DNA of 36,456 bases from SIG588 sp045597045 (GCA_045597045.1 JAZODN010000083.1:1-36456), one strand, 5' to 3'. Counted from the stretch's first letter, positions 7,981 to 15,991 are shown. Numbers and translations are program-made. Notes: a model not told the origin generated them from the sequence alone.

Positions 7981-9060
7981 ATGAAGAAGACAGAAGATTT
8001 TATCAAAGAAATGCAAGGCAACGATATGTTGATGTCCGGGGAGTATACTTTTAAAGAATATAGTTCCGACCTCCTACAATTCCAGGACATAATCTGTAAG
8101 ATGATCGCAGGGGACAACTACCACGAAGGCATGCGCATGAATGAAGCGCTGTTCATGATGGAGAGCGTTGCGCGCAAGAAGGGCTTGCGCAGTGATCCGG
8201 CGGTACATAACGGTGTGTTGACTATGAAGAAGTTGGTGAAGGAAATGGCGATCACCATGTCGGGCGCCAAAGGCGAGAGCATTGTGTTTAGAACGCTGGA
8301 TTTCCTTGATAGACCGAATACTCACATTTTTCGTAACGTTTACCTTACCGATGGCATGGATGAAACCGAGCTGGATGGAATTGTACTGACCAACAGCGGT
8401 GTGATTATTCTGGAGGTCAAGAAAGCCAAATCCGACCTGACACTCACCAAAGAGGGGCGAATGATGTTTGCAGGTGAGGAAAGTTACGGCAAGGCCCCTT
8501 TGGCGGAGAAGATGCGGCTCAAACGACATCTGCTCAGGAAATATTTGGAAAAGGCAATTAGTGCCAAGGCCCTTGATATCCCGGTGTGCGTTGATAGTTT
8601 GATCGTGTTTTCGGTTCCTAAAGGCCAGTTCATCAAGGTTGACGATAGATACGGTCACGAGAAACACTGCTTCCGCACAGGGCTTAACAAAAAGGTTGAG
8701 AGTTATATTGGTGGCGTGTGCTACGACGAGGAGCAGCTTTCGCAACTGAGGCAGATCTTTTCTGAAATGGAATCGAATGTGAAACGGTTTGCGCCTAACC
8801 TCGATTACGATGAAGTTCGCCGCAGTTTGGCAGAGGCTTTGGTTGTGCTGCAGGATGCTTCTGTAAAGCAAGAAACCAGAGCTGCGGTTACGGAAAAAAC
8901 CACTGTGAAGCAGGTTTCACCCAAAGTGATTGAGAGGAGCGCATCGAATGCTACTTGCCAATACACAAAGCGAACCACGAAGGGCTTCGGTCGCACGGCG
9001 GCATGCGTGGTTGCCGGGTTGTTGTTCATTGGTGCGGCAGCGGTTGCGTGTGATGTGTAA
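7981..9060 (+). CDS. NERD domain (nuclease-related) protein with C-terminal membrane anchor
   Basis: A 359-aa protein; ATG 7981 follows AAAGGAG with 8-nt spacing. Residues about 96-235 are a NERD domain, a restriction-endonuclease-like fold. G98-E99 (KGES) begins it, E130/D132 (ETELDG) and E145-V-K147 (IILEVKKAK) are the conserved acidic and E-x-K active-site type positions. An N-terminal helical region of about 95 residues precedes it. After a variable linker, residues 338-359 form one hydrophobic helix (CVVAGLLFIGAAAVA), suggesting a tail-anchored protein with the nuclease-like domain in the cytoplasm. It starts the plus-strand part of an accessory island with the Gly-rich membrane protein and the zinc-ribbon genes. 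Real nuclease activity is unproven for many NERD proteins. A defence or stress role is inference. Confidence 0.82.
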   Translation: MKKTEDFIKEMQGNDMLMSGEYTFKEYSSDLLQFQDIICKMIAGDNYHEGMRMNEALFMMESVARKKGLRSDPAVHNGVLTMKKLVKEMAITMSGAKGESIVFRTLDFLDRPNTHIFRNVYLTDGMDETELDGIVLTNSGVIILEVKKAKSDLTLTKEGRMMFAGEESYGKAPLAEKMRLKRHLLRKYLEKAISAKALDIPVCVDSLIVFSVPKGQFIKVDDRYGHEKHCFRTGLNKKVESYIGGVCYDEEQLSQLRQIFSEMESNVKRFAPNLDYDEVRRSLAEALVVLQDASVKQETRAAVTEKTTVKQVSPKVIERSASNATCQYTKRTTKGFGRTAACVVAGLLFIGAAAVACDV

Positions 9061-9080
9061 GAAAAGGAGGTGAAGAGGAA

Positions 9081-9110
9081 ATGGAATCGAGCATTTGGCG
9101 GTTTGATTAG
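9081..9110 (+). other. possible 9-codon leader peptide
   Basis: AAGGAGG at 9064-9070 is followed 10 nt later by ATG 9081 and nine codons (MESSIWRFD) before TAG. A strong ribosome site with so short a frame may be a leader peptide or chance. No other gene lies in 9061-9214; a second purine tract (9147-9154) is followed by similarly tiny frames. Confidence 0.15.
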
Positions 9111-9214
9111 CGGAAGTTGGCTATTGGATCTCGTATGCCTCGTATAGGGGAGGCACTATTGGCAAAAATCTATCAAAATTCGTGTGAAAACACAAAATTG
9201 AGGAGGAAATAGAA

Positions 9215-9562
9215 ATGGAAAAATTGATTACTAAGCTGGCGGCGCTCGGTGTTCCCGGGTTGGTGTTGGTTGTGGCGGTGCATGCAACGGGGTTGGCCGG
9301 AGGTGCCGCCCTGGTGGCGGCCCTGGCGGCGTTGGGGCCCGGTGGTATTGTGGGTGGCATTGCAATGCTTGGTGTGTTGAGCCTGCTGGCGCATGAGCTG
9401 ACCGAATACGGCGTGGACGCTGTTTTCAAAGGGGTTTTGAAGGAACTGGTCAAACGCGGCGAAAGCAAGGAAAGCATCCTGCACAAGATCAATGCATATC
9501 CCATCTCCCAAAAACTTAAAAGCGTGCTGCGTGAGCAGCTGGCACACGAGTGCGCAAGATAA
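9215..9562 (+). CDS. 115-aa glycine-rich hydrophobic protein with charged helical C-terminus
   Basis: ATG 9215 follows GAGGAGG with 8-nt spacing. Residues about 5-60 are almost wholly hydrophobic and rich in Gly/Ala (ALVAALAALGPGGIVGGIAM), with GxxxG-like spacing that would allow tight helix packing or oligomerisation. Residues 61-115 are charged and helical (VFKGVLKELVKRGESKESI, then a YPISQKLK segment). No catalytic motif is visible. I have a general impression of similar small proteins in varied bacteria but cannot name a family. It is the second larger gene after the NERD protein and probably shares its promoter. Its hydrophobic part resembles that of the divergent HTH/SHOCT protein. A pore-like effector or membrane scaffold is conceivable; function is unknown. 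Confidence 0.7.
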   Translation: MEKLITKLAALGVPGLVLVVAVHATGLAGGAALVAALAALGPGGIVGGIAMLGVLSLLAHELTEYGVDAVFKGVLKELVKRGESKESILHKINAYPISQKLKSVLREQLAHECAR

Positions 9563-9796
9563 AGGTGTCGTAACACACCCCTCCCGGTTGGCGAGATGTC
9601 AACCGGGAGGGGAGATAAGAATGAAAGACTGTTAACGATAAGGGATTAACAGCACGATCGCTTCTATGTTCAGTTGCCACAGCGGCACCTATCCAGTGGT
9701 TTTTCGCAGCCAAAATCGCAGTAGCAAGGGCTCGTATTGACGGTAATCCGATATTTAGCGGACCACTCCAAGCGAAACAGGAAAGGAGGAGATGAT
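9563..9796. other. 234-nt gap with two inverted repeats
   Basis: No gene is seen. It holds a perfect 13-bp hairpin, CCCCTCCCGGTTG (9578-9590) with CAACCGGGAGGGG (9600-9612), with no T-run on either side, and a second inverted repeat CTGTTAA (9629-9635) / TTAACAG (9646-9652). No clear promoter for the next gene is seen. The hairpin may be an mRNA 3'-end stabiliser, a processing site or a weak terminator. Confidence 0.5.
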
Positions 9797-9973
9797 ATGT
9801 ACGAATATTGTCCCATTTGCGGTTCCAGAGATATCCGAATGGTATCCCGGCAGAGCGACTACGTAACTTTTCAGTGCGAAGATTGCGGATATATGTTTGA
9901 CGTCGATGATTGCTATCTGGATTATGAATATGACGAAAATGGCTATAAAGACGCAGACGAAGAAGATTATTAA
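9797..9973 (+). CDS. small acidic zinc-ribbon protein
   Basis: A 58-aa protein. ATG 9797 follows AAAGGAGGAG; the longer frame from 9737 lacks a site. C5-P-I-C8 and C27-E-D-C30 form two CxxC knuckles 18 residues apart, a zinc-ribbon arrangement. Residues 35-58 are strikingly acidic (about half Asp/Glu plus Tyr). Such small proteins can bind nucleic acid, mimic it or act as adaptors. No specific family is recognised. The next gene begins 18 nt later and also has CxxC motifs, so the two probably form one unit. Confidence 0.72.
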   Translation: MYEYCPICGSRDIRMVSRQSDYVTFQCEDCGYMFDVDDCYLDYEYDENGYKDADEEDY

Positions 9974-9991
9974 ATAAAAGGAGATGTTTTT

Positions 9992-10621
9992 ATGAGCAGA
10001 ATGGTGCATGTAAGAAAGTGTCCTACGTGCTGTGGCCTCGATGAGATGGAATGCTCATCTTGCAGAGGCGATGGGTACATAGGAAGACAACGAGAACGGA
10101 TGAGTCGGTTTGTACGAAAGGAGAGAATGGGAATGTTAAAAAGCGTCTTGAAATGGAGTGGCGTTATGTGTGCCATTGCCGCATGGTTTCTGCTGCGATT
10201 GCCGATGTTTAACGTCAGTCTCGAAAGCGCCGAGGTGAGTGACTTTGTCGTTTACGGTCAAGAACTGTTTGGTTCCTCTGCGTGGGGGGCGTTGCTGCCG
10301 ATGCTGGCACCGGTGCTGCTGGCGCTGGTGGCAAGCCGCGTGAGCAGCGGCACCAAAACAGTGGGCGTGCTCGGCATGTTCCTGCTCAACGGCGCGGCGT
10401 TTGGCGGCGCTGCGATAGCCACCTATTGGCAACTGTCTGAGATGGCAGCCACCACCATGCAGCCGCGCGTCAGCATGGTGCTGTATCTCTTGCTCTGGCT
10501 GGTGGCTACAATCTGTCTTTGGCTGGCGGAAAACATACCGTTTAGCTTTGGTGGTGAGGAGGAAGATGACGAGGAAACGGCGGCAAAAGAAGCGGCGGTT
10601 GGGATAGAGATCCGTGCATAA
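9992..10621 (+). CDS. membrane protein with N-terminal CxxC zinc-finger-like segment
   Basis: A 209-aa protein starting 18 nt after the zinc-ribbon gene at an AAAGGAG site. Residues 10-28 carry CPTCC and CSSCRGDG, recalling one and a half repeats of the DnaJ-type CxxCxGxG zinc finger. A basic segment (about 31-50) follows, then four predicted membrane helices near 52-70, 92-115, 120-145 and 158-178, and a very acidic C-terminal tail (EEEDDEETAAKEAA). No family is recognised. It is the last gene of the accessory island, ending at a perfect terminator. The CxxC element may bind zinc on the cytoplasmic side. Confidence 0.68.
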   Translation: MSRMVHVRKCPTCCGLDEMECSSCRGDGYIGRQRERMSRFVRKERMGMLKSVLKWSGVMCAIAAWFLLRLPMFNVSLESAEVSDFVVYGQELFGSSAWGALLPMLAPVLLALVASRVSSGTKTVGVLGMFLLNGAAFGGAAIATYWQLSEMAATTMQPRVSMVLYLLLWLVATICLWLAENIPFSFGGEEEDDEETAAKEAAVGIEIRA

Positions 10622-10623
10622 CA

Positions 10624-10665
10624 ACAAAACGCTTGAAACGGTGGTTTCAAGCGTTTTGCATTTTC
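10624..10665. terminator. terminator at the end of the accessory island
   Basis: CAAAACGCTTGAAAC (10624-10638) pairs with GTTTCAAGCGTTTTG (10644-10658), followed by TTTT. It separates the island from the PadR promoter. Confidence 0.85.
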
Positions 10666-10667
10666 TG

Positions 10668-10696
10668 TTGACAAACAACATACTTCGTGATATGAT
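10668..10696 (+). promoter_or_regulatory. promoter of the padR operon
   Basis: TTGACA (10668-10673), 17-nt spacer, TATGAT (10691-10696). A start near 10703 leaves only a short leader before the GTG at 10721. PadR proteins commonly repress their own promoters. Confidence 0.82.
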
Positions 10697-10720
10697 GTAT
10701 TGCGTGAGGGGAGGTATTGT

Positions 10721-11038
10721 GTGGATATTCAGTTGAAACGCGGATTGCTGGACGTGTGTGTGTTGGCGGCAATCAAGGGAGAGGAATCCTACGGCTACAA
10801 GATCATCAAGGATGTGGCGCCGTACATTGCATTGTCCGAGTCGACGTTGTATACCATTCTAAAACGGCTGGAGGGTGCGGGTGCCTTGACAGTACGCACG
10901 GTTGAACACGACGGGCGGCTGCGCAAATATTATCGCATCACCCCGGAGGGGCGGCAACGCATCGCGGAGTTTAAAGAGGATTGGCAAGAGATGCTGTCCA
11001 TTTATCGTTTTGTAACCAGGGAGGATAGCTATGAATAA
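10721..11038 (+). CDS. PadR family transcriptional regulator
   Basis: A 105-aa winged-helix repressor. The start is GTG 10721, placed by GGGGAGG just upstream and by the promoter, whose transcript starts after the longer frame's first codon at 10700. The sequence VDIQLKRGLLDVCVLAAIKGEESYGYKIIKDV is the typical PadR opening, and SESTLYTILKRLEGAGALTVR is the recognition helix and wing. It overlaps the DUF1700 gene by 8 nt and heads a three-gene operon of a common Bacillota type: PadR, DUF1700, DUF4097. It probably controls the operon in response to envelope-active compounds; that ligand role is inference. Confidence 0.93.
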   Translation: MDIQLKRGLLDVCVLAAIKGEESYGYKIIKDVAPYIALSESTLYTILKRLEGAGALTVRTVEHDGRLRKYYRITPEGRQRIAEFKEDWQEMLSIYRFVTREDSYE

Positions 11039-11627
11039 ACAAGAATTTCTGGCGCGGCTGCGCCAAGACTTGTGCGGCTTGCCGCAAGAGGATAGGGAGG
11101 AGCGCATCACCTTTTACAGCGAGATGATCGATGATCGCATGGAAGAAGGGCTTTCGGAGGAGGATGCTGTAGCAGCGGTGGATACGTTGGAAGAACCGGC
11201 GGCAGAGGCGCTCCAAAACATATCCCCAAGAACAGAGACCGACAAACCCCGTCGCCGTCGGGTGCCGTGGGAGATCGCGCTGTTGGTGCTGGGGGCACCG
11301 GTGTGGGTGCCGCTGTTGCTCGCGATGGCGGCCGTTGCGTGTTCGCTGTATGTGTCGCTGTGGTCAGTGGCGGTGTCGCTGTGGTCGGTATTTGCCTCGT
11401 TTGTGGCATGCGGTGCGTGCGCGACAGCACTGGGGATCGGTTTTGCTATCGGCGGTTCGGTAAATGTGGCAGCAGGCCTGGCAATGTCCGGCACGGGGCT
11501 GATCCTTTTGGGACTGGCGATCTTCTGCTTTTTCGGATGCCGTGCGGCAAGTATCGGCTTGGTGCGACTCACCAAAGCAGCCGCGGCGAAGATAGGCATC
11601 CGTCTTGCGAAAAAGGAGGCGGTGTAA
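11031..11627 (+). CDS. DUF1700 (HAAS domain) membrane protein
   Basis: A 198-aa protein. Residues 1-60 form the helical HAAS/DUF1700 signature (MNKQEFLARLRQDLCGLPQEDREERITFYSEMIDDRMEEGLSEEDAV). After a basic linker (RRRR near 80) come hydrophobic helices around 88-135 and 140-180, and a short basic tail. It overlaps PadR by 8 nt and abuts the DUF4097 gene with no gap, so translation is coupled. Proteins of this type sit beside PadR regulators and are thought to relay or modulate membrane stress. No enzymatic motif is present. Confidence 0.9.
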   Translation: MNKQEFLARLRQDLCGLPQEDREERITFYSEMIDDRMEEGLSEEDAVAAVDTLEEPAAEALQNISPRTETDKPRRRRVPWEIALLVLGAPVWVPLLLAMAAVACSLYVSLWSVAVSLWSVFASFVACGACATALGIGFAIGGSVNVAAGLAMSGTGLILLGLAIFCFFGCRAASIGLVRLTKAAAAKIGIRLAKKEAV

Positions 11628-12587
11628 ATGCGTATGAAACGATGGTTGATTGCGGCAACGGTATTGATCGTGATTGGCTGTGCTTTGTGGGGGGGAGTAT
11701 TTGGAATGACGCGGCAAAACATTCGAACGCTGTTTTCCGGTGAGTTCGATACGATGGAACACGCGGTGAGCGATGCGTATGAGAACATATTGCTCACAAC
11801 GGACACCGCCGATATCACGTTTCAACTCGCGGAAGACGGAGTCACGCGTGTGGTGTGTCGCGAGGGAGAGAAGGTGACCCACACGGTGAAGGTGGTCGAC
11901 GGGGTTTTGCGTGTGGAGCTGCAAGACGCGCGCCGTTGGTATGACCATATCCGCATCGCTTTCGGCACGCCGCAAATCACGGTGTTTTTGCCCGCCGGCA
12001 CTTACGGCGATCTGGCGATTACCAGCAACACGAGCGACGTGACCGTGCCGTCGGCGTTCGCGTTTTCTTCGGTTACCGTTGAGGGGCACACGGGAAAGGT
12101 GAGTTGCACAGCGTCGGTGGCAGGTGACCTTCACGTTAAAACCACCACCGGCAACATCGCTGTCGAAGACGCGTCGGTCGGTACGCTTTCGCTGGCGGTG
12201 TCCACCGGCAAGATCACGCTGACAAACGTGACGTGTGAGGGAGATGCTGCAGTAGTGGTCTCTACCGGAAATGCGCACGTCACCGCACTGCAGTGCCAAA
12301 ACCTGACCTCGACCGGCAACACGGGCGACCTTTCGATGGAACGTGTGACGGTTAACGGGCGGATGGCAATCACGCGCAGCACGGGTGACATCAAGATGAT
12401 CCGCTGTGACGCATCCGAAATGGCCATCCGGACGGGAACGGGGGATGTTTTTGGAACGCTGCTCTCACCCAAGGTGTTTATGGCCGCGACCGATACGGGG
12501 CGCGTGGAGTTGCCCAAAACCGTAACGGGTGGACGCTGCGAGATCGAAACCTCCACGGGCGATATTACATTCGAGATTGTTACATAA
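11628..12587 (+). CDS. DUF4097 family beta-strand repeat protein, membrane anchored
   Basis: A 319-aa protein with an N-terminal signal anchor (about 6-28). It then has a long extracytoplasmic region of repeated beta-strand units of the DUF4097 / LiaX-like type, each around 20 residues with S/T-T-G-x-I/V cores (TTGNIAVEDA, STGKITLTNV, STGNAHVTAL, STGDIKMIRC, GTGDVFGTLL, STGDITFEIV). Such repeats form a right-handed beta-solenoid. The ATG follows the DUF1700 stop directly. The likely role is an envelope-stress sensor or surface protein controlled by PadR. No catalytic residues are evident. Confidence 0.9.
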   Translation: MRMKRWLIAATVLIVIGCALWGGVFGMTRQNIRTLFSGEFDTMEHAVSDAYENILLTTDTADITFQLAEDGVTRVVCREGEKVTHTVKVVDGVLRVELQDARRWYDHIRIAFGTPQITVFLPAGTYGDLAITSNTSDVTVPSAFAFSSVTVEGHTGKVSCTASVAGDLHVKTTTGNIAVEDASVGTLSLAVSTGKITLTNVTCEGDAAVVVSTGNAHVTALQCQNLTSTGNTGDLSMERVTVNGRMAITRSTGDIKMIRCDASEMAIRTGTGDVFGTLLSPKVFMAATDTGRVELPKTVTGGRCEIETSTGDITFEIVT

Positions 12588-12620
12588 GTTGACACGGGCA
12601 ATCCGCAACGATAAAAGACG

Positions 12621-12648
12621 AAAACCCGTGCTGTGCACGGGTTTTTCT
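12621..12648. terminator. terminator of the padR-DUF1700-DUF4097 operon
   Basis: AAAACCCGTGC (12621-12631) pairs with GCACGGGTTTT (12635-12645), three-base loop, then T. Confidence 0.88.
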
Positions 12649-12657
12649 TGTGGGCGG

Positions 12658-12686
12658 TTGCAAACGGCAGCAGAGTATGGTATACT
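12658..12686 (+). promoter_or_regulatory. promoter for the DUF2079-dockerin gene
   Basis: TTGCAA (12658-12663), 17-nt spacer, TATACT (12681-12686). Confidence 0.65.
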
Positions 12687-12721
12687 ACTCAAAGATGTTA
12701 TGACAAAAAGGAGGGGCTGCG

Positions 12722-14749
12722 GTGAAAACGATGCGGTATCTTTGGCAGGCGTTGCGACGCACCACGCTTGCAACGTGGTTGCTGGCGGCGGCGGCCACGT
12801 GGCTGTGGCAAGCGACTGCGCTTGTGGCGTTTCGCCGCGGCGAATATGGGCTGATCAACTTTTCGCAGGATCTGCCGCTGTGGGCGGTCAGCAGTGTGGT
12901 GGCCGGCGGCACACTGTTGCTGATGACGGTTTCGTGGCTGCGTCCGAAGTGGAAACTTCCGGCCCGCGCGGCTGTCGGCGGTGCGTGGATGCTCAGCTTT
13001 TGGTTGGCTCTGCGCGCAGACAGTTCCACCAGGATGTATTTGTTCTTGTCGCTGGCGGCGGTTACGGCATTGGCGATATACTACGCCAAGTCACAGGGCC
13101 TGCTTTCGGTGCGGTGGTTACGTGTGCCGCGGTGGAGTGTGTGGGCGATCGGCGCCGTGCTGTTTTTGGCGATGGCGGGCATTTTGGCGTTGCTTGGCTG
13201 CTTGCGGCACCGTTGTTACGTCACCCCCAACTTTGATTTCGGCATTTTTTGCCAAATGTTCCACAATATGAAAGAGACCGGCTTGCCGCTGACCACCTGC
13301 GAGCGCGATGGGCTGCTTTCGCATTTTGCAGTGCATATTTCGCCCGTGTATTATCTGTTGTTGCCGGCGTACATGGTGTTTCCCACACCGTATACCTTGA
13401 TCATCGGGCAAGCGGTGGTGGTGGCCGGCGGCGTGTTTCCGCTGCTGCTCATTTGCCGTCGACTGGCGCTTTCGGAAAAGGTGACGGCGGTCATGGCGCT
13501 GGTGTATGCGGCCTACCCGGCTCTTTCTGCCGGTTGCTTATATGACCTGCATGAAAACTGCTTTTTGGCGCCGTTTCTTTTGTGGCTGTTCTGTGCCTAT
13601 GAATACCAAAAGACGGCGCTCACCTTCTTGGCGGCACTGTTGGTTATGACGGTGAAGGAAGACGCGGCCGCAGCGGTGGCGATCTTTGCGCTGTATGTGC
13701 TGTTGTCGCGGCGCGATGCCAAGCGCGGCTTGCCGTTGCTGATCATGGCGGCGGCTTGGTTTGTGACCGCGCTGTGGCTGCTTTCGAAGTATGGTGAAGG
13801 CGGCATGGTCGGGCGGTATGACAACTATCAATACGGTGACGGCGGCTTGTTCTCGATTGTAAAGACCTTGACAGTCAACCCCGGATTGTTTTTGCGGCGC
13901 GTGTTGTACGGCACGACTCAAAACCCCACCGAAAAGCTGTGGTATCTGGTGCAGCTGTTGGTGCCGCTGGCACCGCTGCTTTGCACCGCACGCCGTTTTT
14001 CGCGTTACATTTTGCTGCTACCGGTGGTGGTGAATCTGCTTTCCAATTGGCCCTATCAATATAATATTACCTTCCAGTATTCGTTTGGTGTGTCGGCGTT
14101 CTTCCTCTACTTGTGCGTATTGAACGCAGCCGATCGCACGCCGGCGGCGCGCCGTGCCGGAACGCTGTATGCTGCGCTGGCGTCGGTGCTGTTGTATGTG
14201 ATGCTGTTTTTGCCGTCGGTCAATTCGGCGGTGTTGCGTTATCGCCACAACATCGAAACTTGCCGCGCCATGGATGCGGTGCTCGAAACGATTCCCGACG
14301 ATGCTTCGGTGGCGTGCTCCACCTTCCTGCTGCCGCACCTGGCCGAGCGCGCAGCGCTGTATGAGGATTTTTACCACCAGACGATGGATACCGAGTATTT
14401 GGTGGTGGACCTGCGCCCCGGTTACCGCAGTACCAAGGCCGAGGAGATTCTGGCGCAGTACCGTGCGGCAGGGTATCAAGACGTGACCGTGCAAGAGGAC
14501 CTTGTGGCGGTGCTGAAACGCACCGAAGCTGAGCGTCCTCTTACCGCGCCGAACCAAGACGGCAGCGGCGACGTGGACGGCGACGGCATGGTGACGTCCA
14601 CCGACGCACGCCTGGTGCTGCAGTACTTGACGGGAAGAGGCGCGGTGCCGGCAGCGTCTGCCGACGTGAACCGTGACGGGGTGATGGATTCCACCGATGC
14701 GCGCCTGATCTTGCAATATGCCACCCACAAAATCGACGCGTTTGTATAA
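12722..14749 (+). CDS. DUF2079 polytopic membrane protein fused to a C-terminal type I dockerin
   Basis: A 675-aa protein starting at GTG 12722 after GGAGGGG. Residues about 15-505 contain many membrane helices and the DUF2079 region (NFDFGIFCQMFHNMKETG, then SHFAVHISPVYYLLLPAYMVFP), a family distantly resembling membrane glycosyltransferases of the PMT/ArnT type. Residues about 520-605 form a soluble domain. Residues 613-675 are a textbook dockerin: two EF-hand-like calcium loops, DVDGDGMVTSTD (617-628) and DVNRDGVMDSTD (648-659), each followed by an ARLxLQY helix. Dockerins bind cohesins outside the cell, so this topology would display a cohesin ligand on the membrane. The sugar-transfer role is family-based and weak; the domain fusion is plain in the sequence. 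Confidence 0.88.
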   Translation: MKTMRYLWQALRRTTLATWLLAAAATWLWQATALVAFRRGEYGLINFSQDLPLWAVSSVVAGGTLLLMTVSWLRPKWKLPARAAVGGAWMLSFWLALRADSSTRMYLFLSLAAVTALAIYYAKSQGLLSVRWLRVPRWSVWAIGAVLFLAMAGILALLGCLRHRCYVTPNFDFGIFCQMFHNMKETGLPLTTCERDGLLSHFAVHISPVYYLLLPAYMVFPTPYTLIIGQAVVVAGGVFPLLLICRRLALSEKVTAVMALVYAAYPALSAGCLYDLHENCFLAPFLLWLFCAYEYQKTALTFLAALLVMTVKEDAAAAVAIFALYVLLSRRDAKRGLPLLIMAAAWFVTALWLLSKYGEGGMVGRYDNYQYGDGGLFSIVKTLTVNPGLFLRRVLYGTTQNPTEKLWYLVQLLVPLAPLLCTARRFSRYILLLPVVVNLLSNWPYQYNITFQYSFGVSAFFLYLCVLNAADRTPAARRAGTLYAALASVLLYVMLFLPSVNSAVLRYRHNIETCRAMDAVLETIPDDASVACSTFLLPHLAERAALYEDFYHQTMDTEYLVVDLRPGYRSTKAEEILAQYRAAGYQDVTVQEDLVAVLKRTEAERPLTAPNQDGSGDVDGDGMVTSTDARLVLQYLTGRGAVPAASADVNRDGVMDSTDARLILQYATHKIDAFV

Positions 14750-14767
14750 AAAGATTGAAGACAAAAT

Positions 14768-14808
14768 AACAAGCCGAGGATACGACGATATCCTCGGCTT
14801 GTTGTATT
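14768..14808. terminator. bidirectional terminator between dockerin gene and DEAD-box gene
   Basis: AACAAGCCGAGGATA (14768-14782) pairs perfectly with TATCCTCGGCTTGTT (14789-14803) between convergent genes. Confidence 0.88.
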
Positions 14809-14818
14809 TTGTATTTCA

Positions 14819-15991
14819 TTATGTGCCGAACGGTGTACCCTCGGCGGTGACAAGGTTGCCGTTTTCGTCAAAACGCAGTTCGGCGATATCCGAATGGCAG
14901 TAGCGCTTGATATCTCGCAAACGGAAACCGTCGTGCAGTGTGATGAACGAAAACGCCATGCCGTGCCGTTTGGCACGGCCGGTGCGGCCGATGCGGTGCA
15001 GATAATACTCATTTTCCTCCGGCAGGTCATAGTTGAACACGGCTTCCACGTCATCCACGTCAATGCCGCGTGCGGCCACGTCGGTAGCGGTGAGTATTTC
15101 AAACTTGCCGTCGCGGAAACCGGCCATCACGCGGTTGCGCTGGGTCTGCGGAATATCGCCGTGCAGGCAATCGGCCGAGCGTCCGTCGCGGCGCAGCCGC
15201 ATATCCAACCAGCGCACGGTGGATTTCATGTTGGCAAAGATCATCACGCGTTTGAGACCGAGCGTATCAATGATATGCAGCATGGCAGCAAGCCGTTGCT
15301 CGGCGGCATCCGCCGCCAGCGAATACTGTGCGATATTCGGGCGGTTATCACCTTCGGCTTCCACCGTAATCTCCACCGCGTTGTGTTGGTATTCCCACGC
15401 CACATCCATCACTTCGCGCGAAATGGTAGCAGAGAACATCACCACTTGAGTATCACCGGGAGTGGCGTTCAAAATGCGGCGCACATCACGGATGAAACCC
15501 ATCTTCAGCATTTCGTCGGCTTCGTCCAGCACGGCGGTGTATACGTTCCCCAAAAAGGCGGTGCCGCGCCCCATGTGATCAAGCAAGCGGCCGGGAGTTG
15601 CCACCACGATGTGCGGATGTTTTTCTAACGCGATCAACTGCTTCTTGATCGGTTGACCGCCGTAGACCGCAGCAATTCGCACACCGGGGATATACAGCGA
15701 AAGCGAACGCAACTCTTCGGTGATCTGCAAACACAGCTCACGGGTGGGGCAGAGCACCACCGCTTGAATATCGTTGCTGTGCAGATCCACACATTCCAGC
15801 AGCGGAATGCCGAAGGCGCAGGTTTTGCCCGTGCCGGTGGGTGCTTTTGCAATGATATCTTTGCCGTCAAGCATGGGGCCGATTGCCTGTTGCTGAACGG
15901 GGGTGGGGTGTTCAATACCCATTTTGTGCAACGCACGCACCACGGGTTCGGTCAGCTGCAGATCGCCGAAGGTGGCGAGAGGTGTACTCAT
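14819..15991 (-). CDS. DEAD-box ATP-dependent RNA helicase
   Basis: A 390-aa RNA helicase with the full motif set: Q motif region (FGDLQLTEPVV to TPVQQQAI), motif I APTGTGKT, Ia PTREL, Ib TPGRLLDH, II LDEADEML, III SAT, and in domain 2 ATDVAARGIDVDD and HRIGRTGRA (motif VI). It stops shortly after domain 2, so it is a core-only protein without the basic or RNA-binding tails of CshA/DbpA. It probably remodels ribosomal or messenger RNA. It lies 21 nt downstream of the PASTA pseudokinase on the same strand with no terminator between, so the two are likely co-transcribed. The AAAGGA site is about 12 nt from the ATG, a rather long spacing. Confidence 0.95.
   Translation of the reverse strand: MSTPLATFGDLQLTEPVVRALHKMGIEHPTPVQQQAIGPMLDGKDIIAKAPTGTGKTCAFGIPLLECVDLHSNDIQAVVLCPTRELCLQITEELRSLSLYIPGVRIAAVYGGQPIKKQLIALEKHPHIVVATPGRLLDHMGRGTAFLGNVYTAVLDEADEMLKMGFIRDVRRILNATPGDTQVVMFSATISREVMDVAWEYQHNAVEITVEAEGDNRPNIAQYSLAADAAEQRLAAMLHIIDTLGLKRVMIFANMKSTVRWLDMRLRRDGRSADCLHGDIPQTQRNRVMAGFRDGKFEILTATDVAARGIDVDDVEAVFNYDLPEENEYYLHRIGRTGRAKRHGMAFSFITLHDGFRLRDIKRYCHSDIAELRFDENGNLVTAEGTPFGT

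Noticed and set aside
9081..9214. Tiny frames with good ribosome sites between the NERD and 115-aa genes
   Set aside because: 9-17 codons only, unconserved as far as I can judge; only the 9081 frame is listed, at low confidence.
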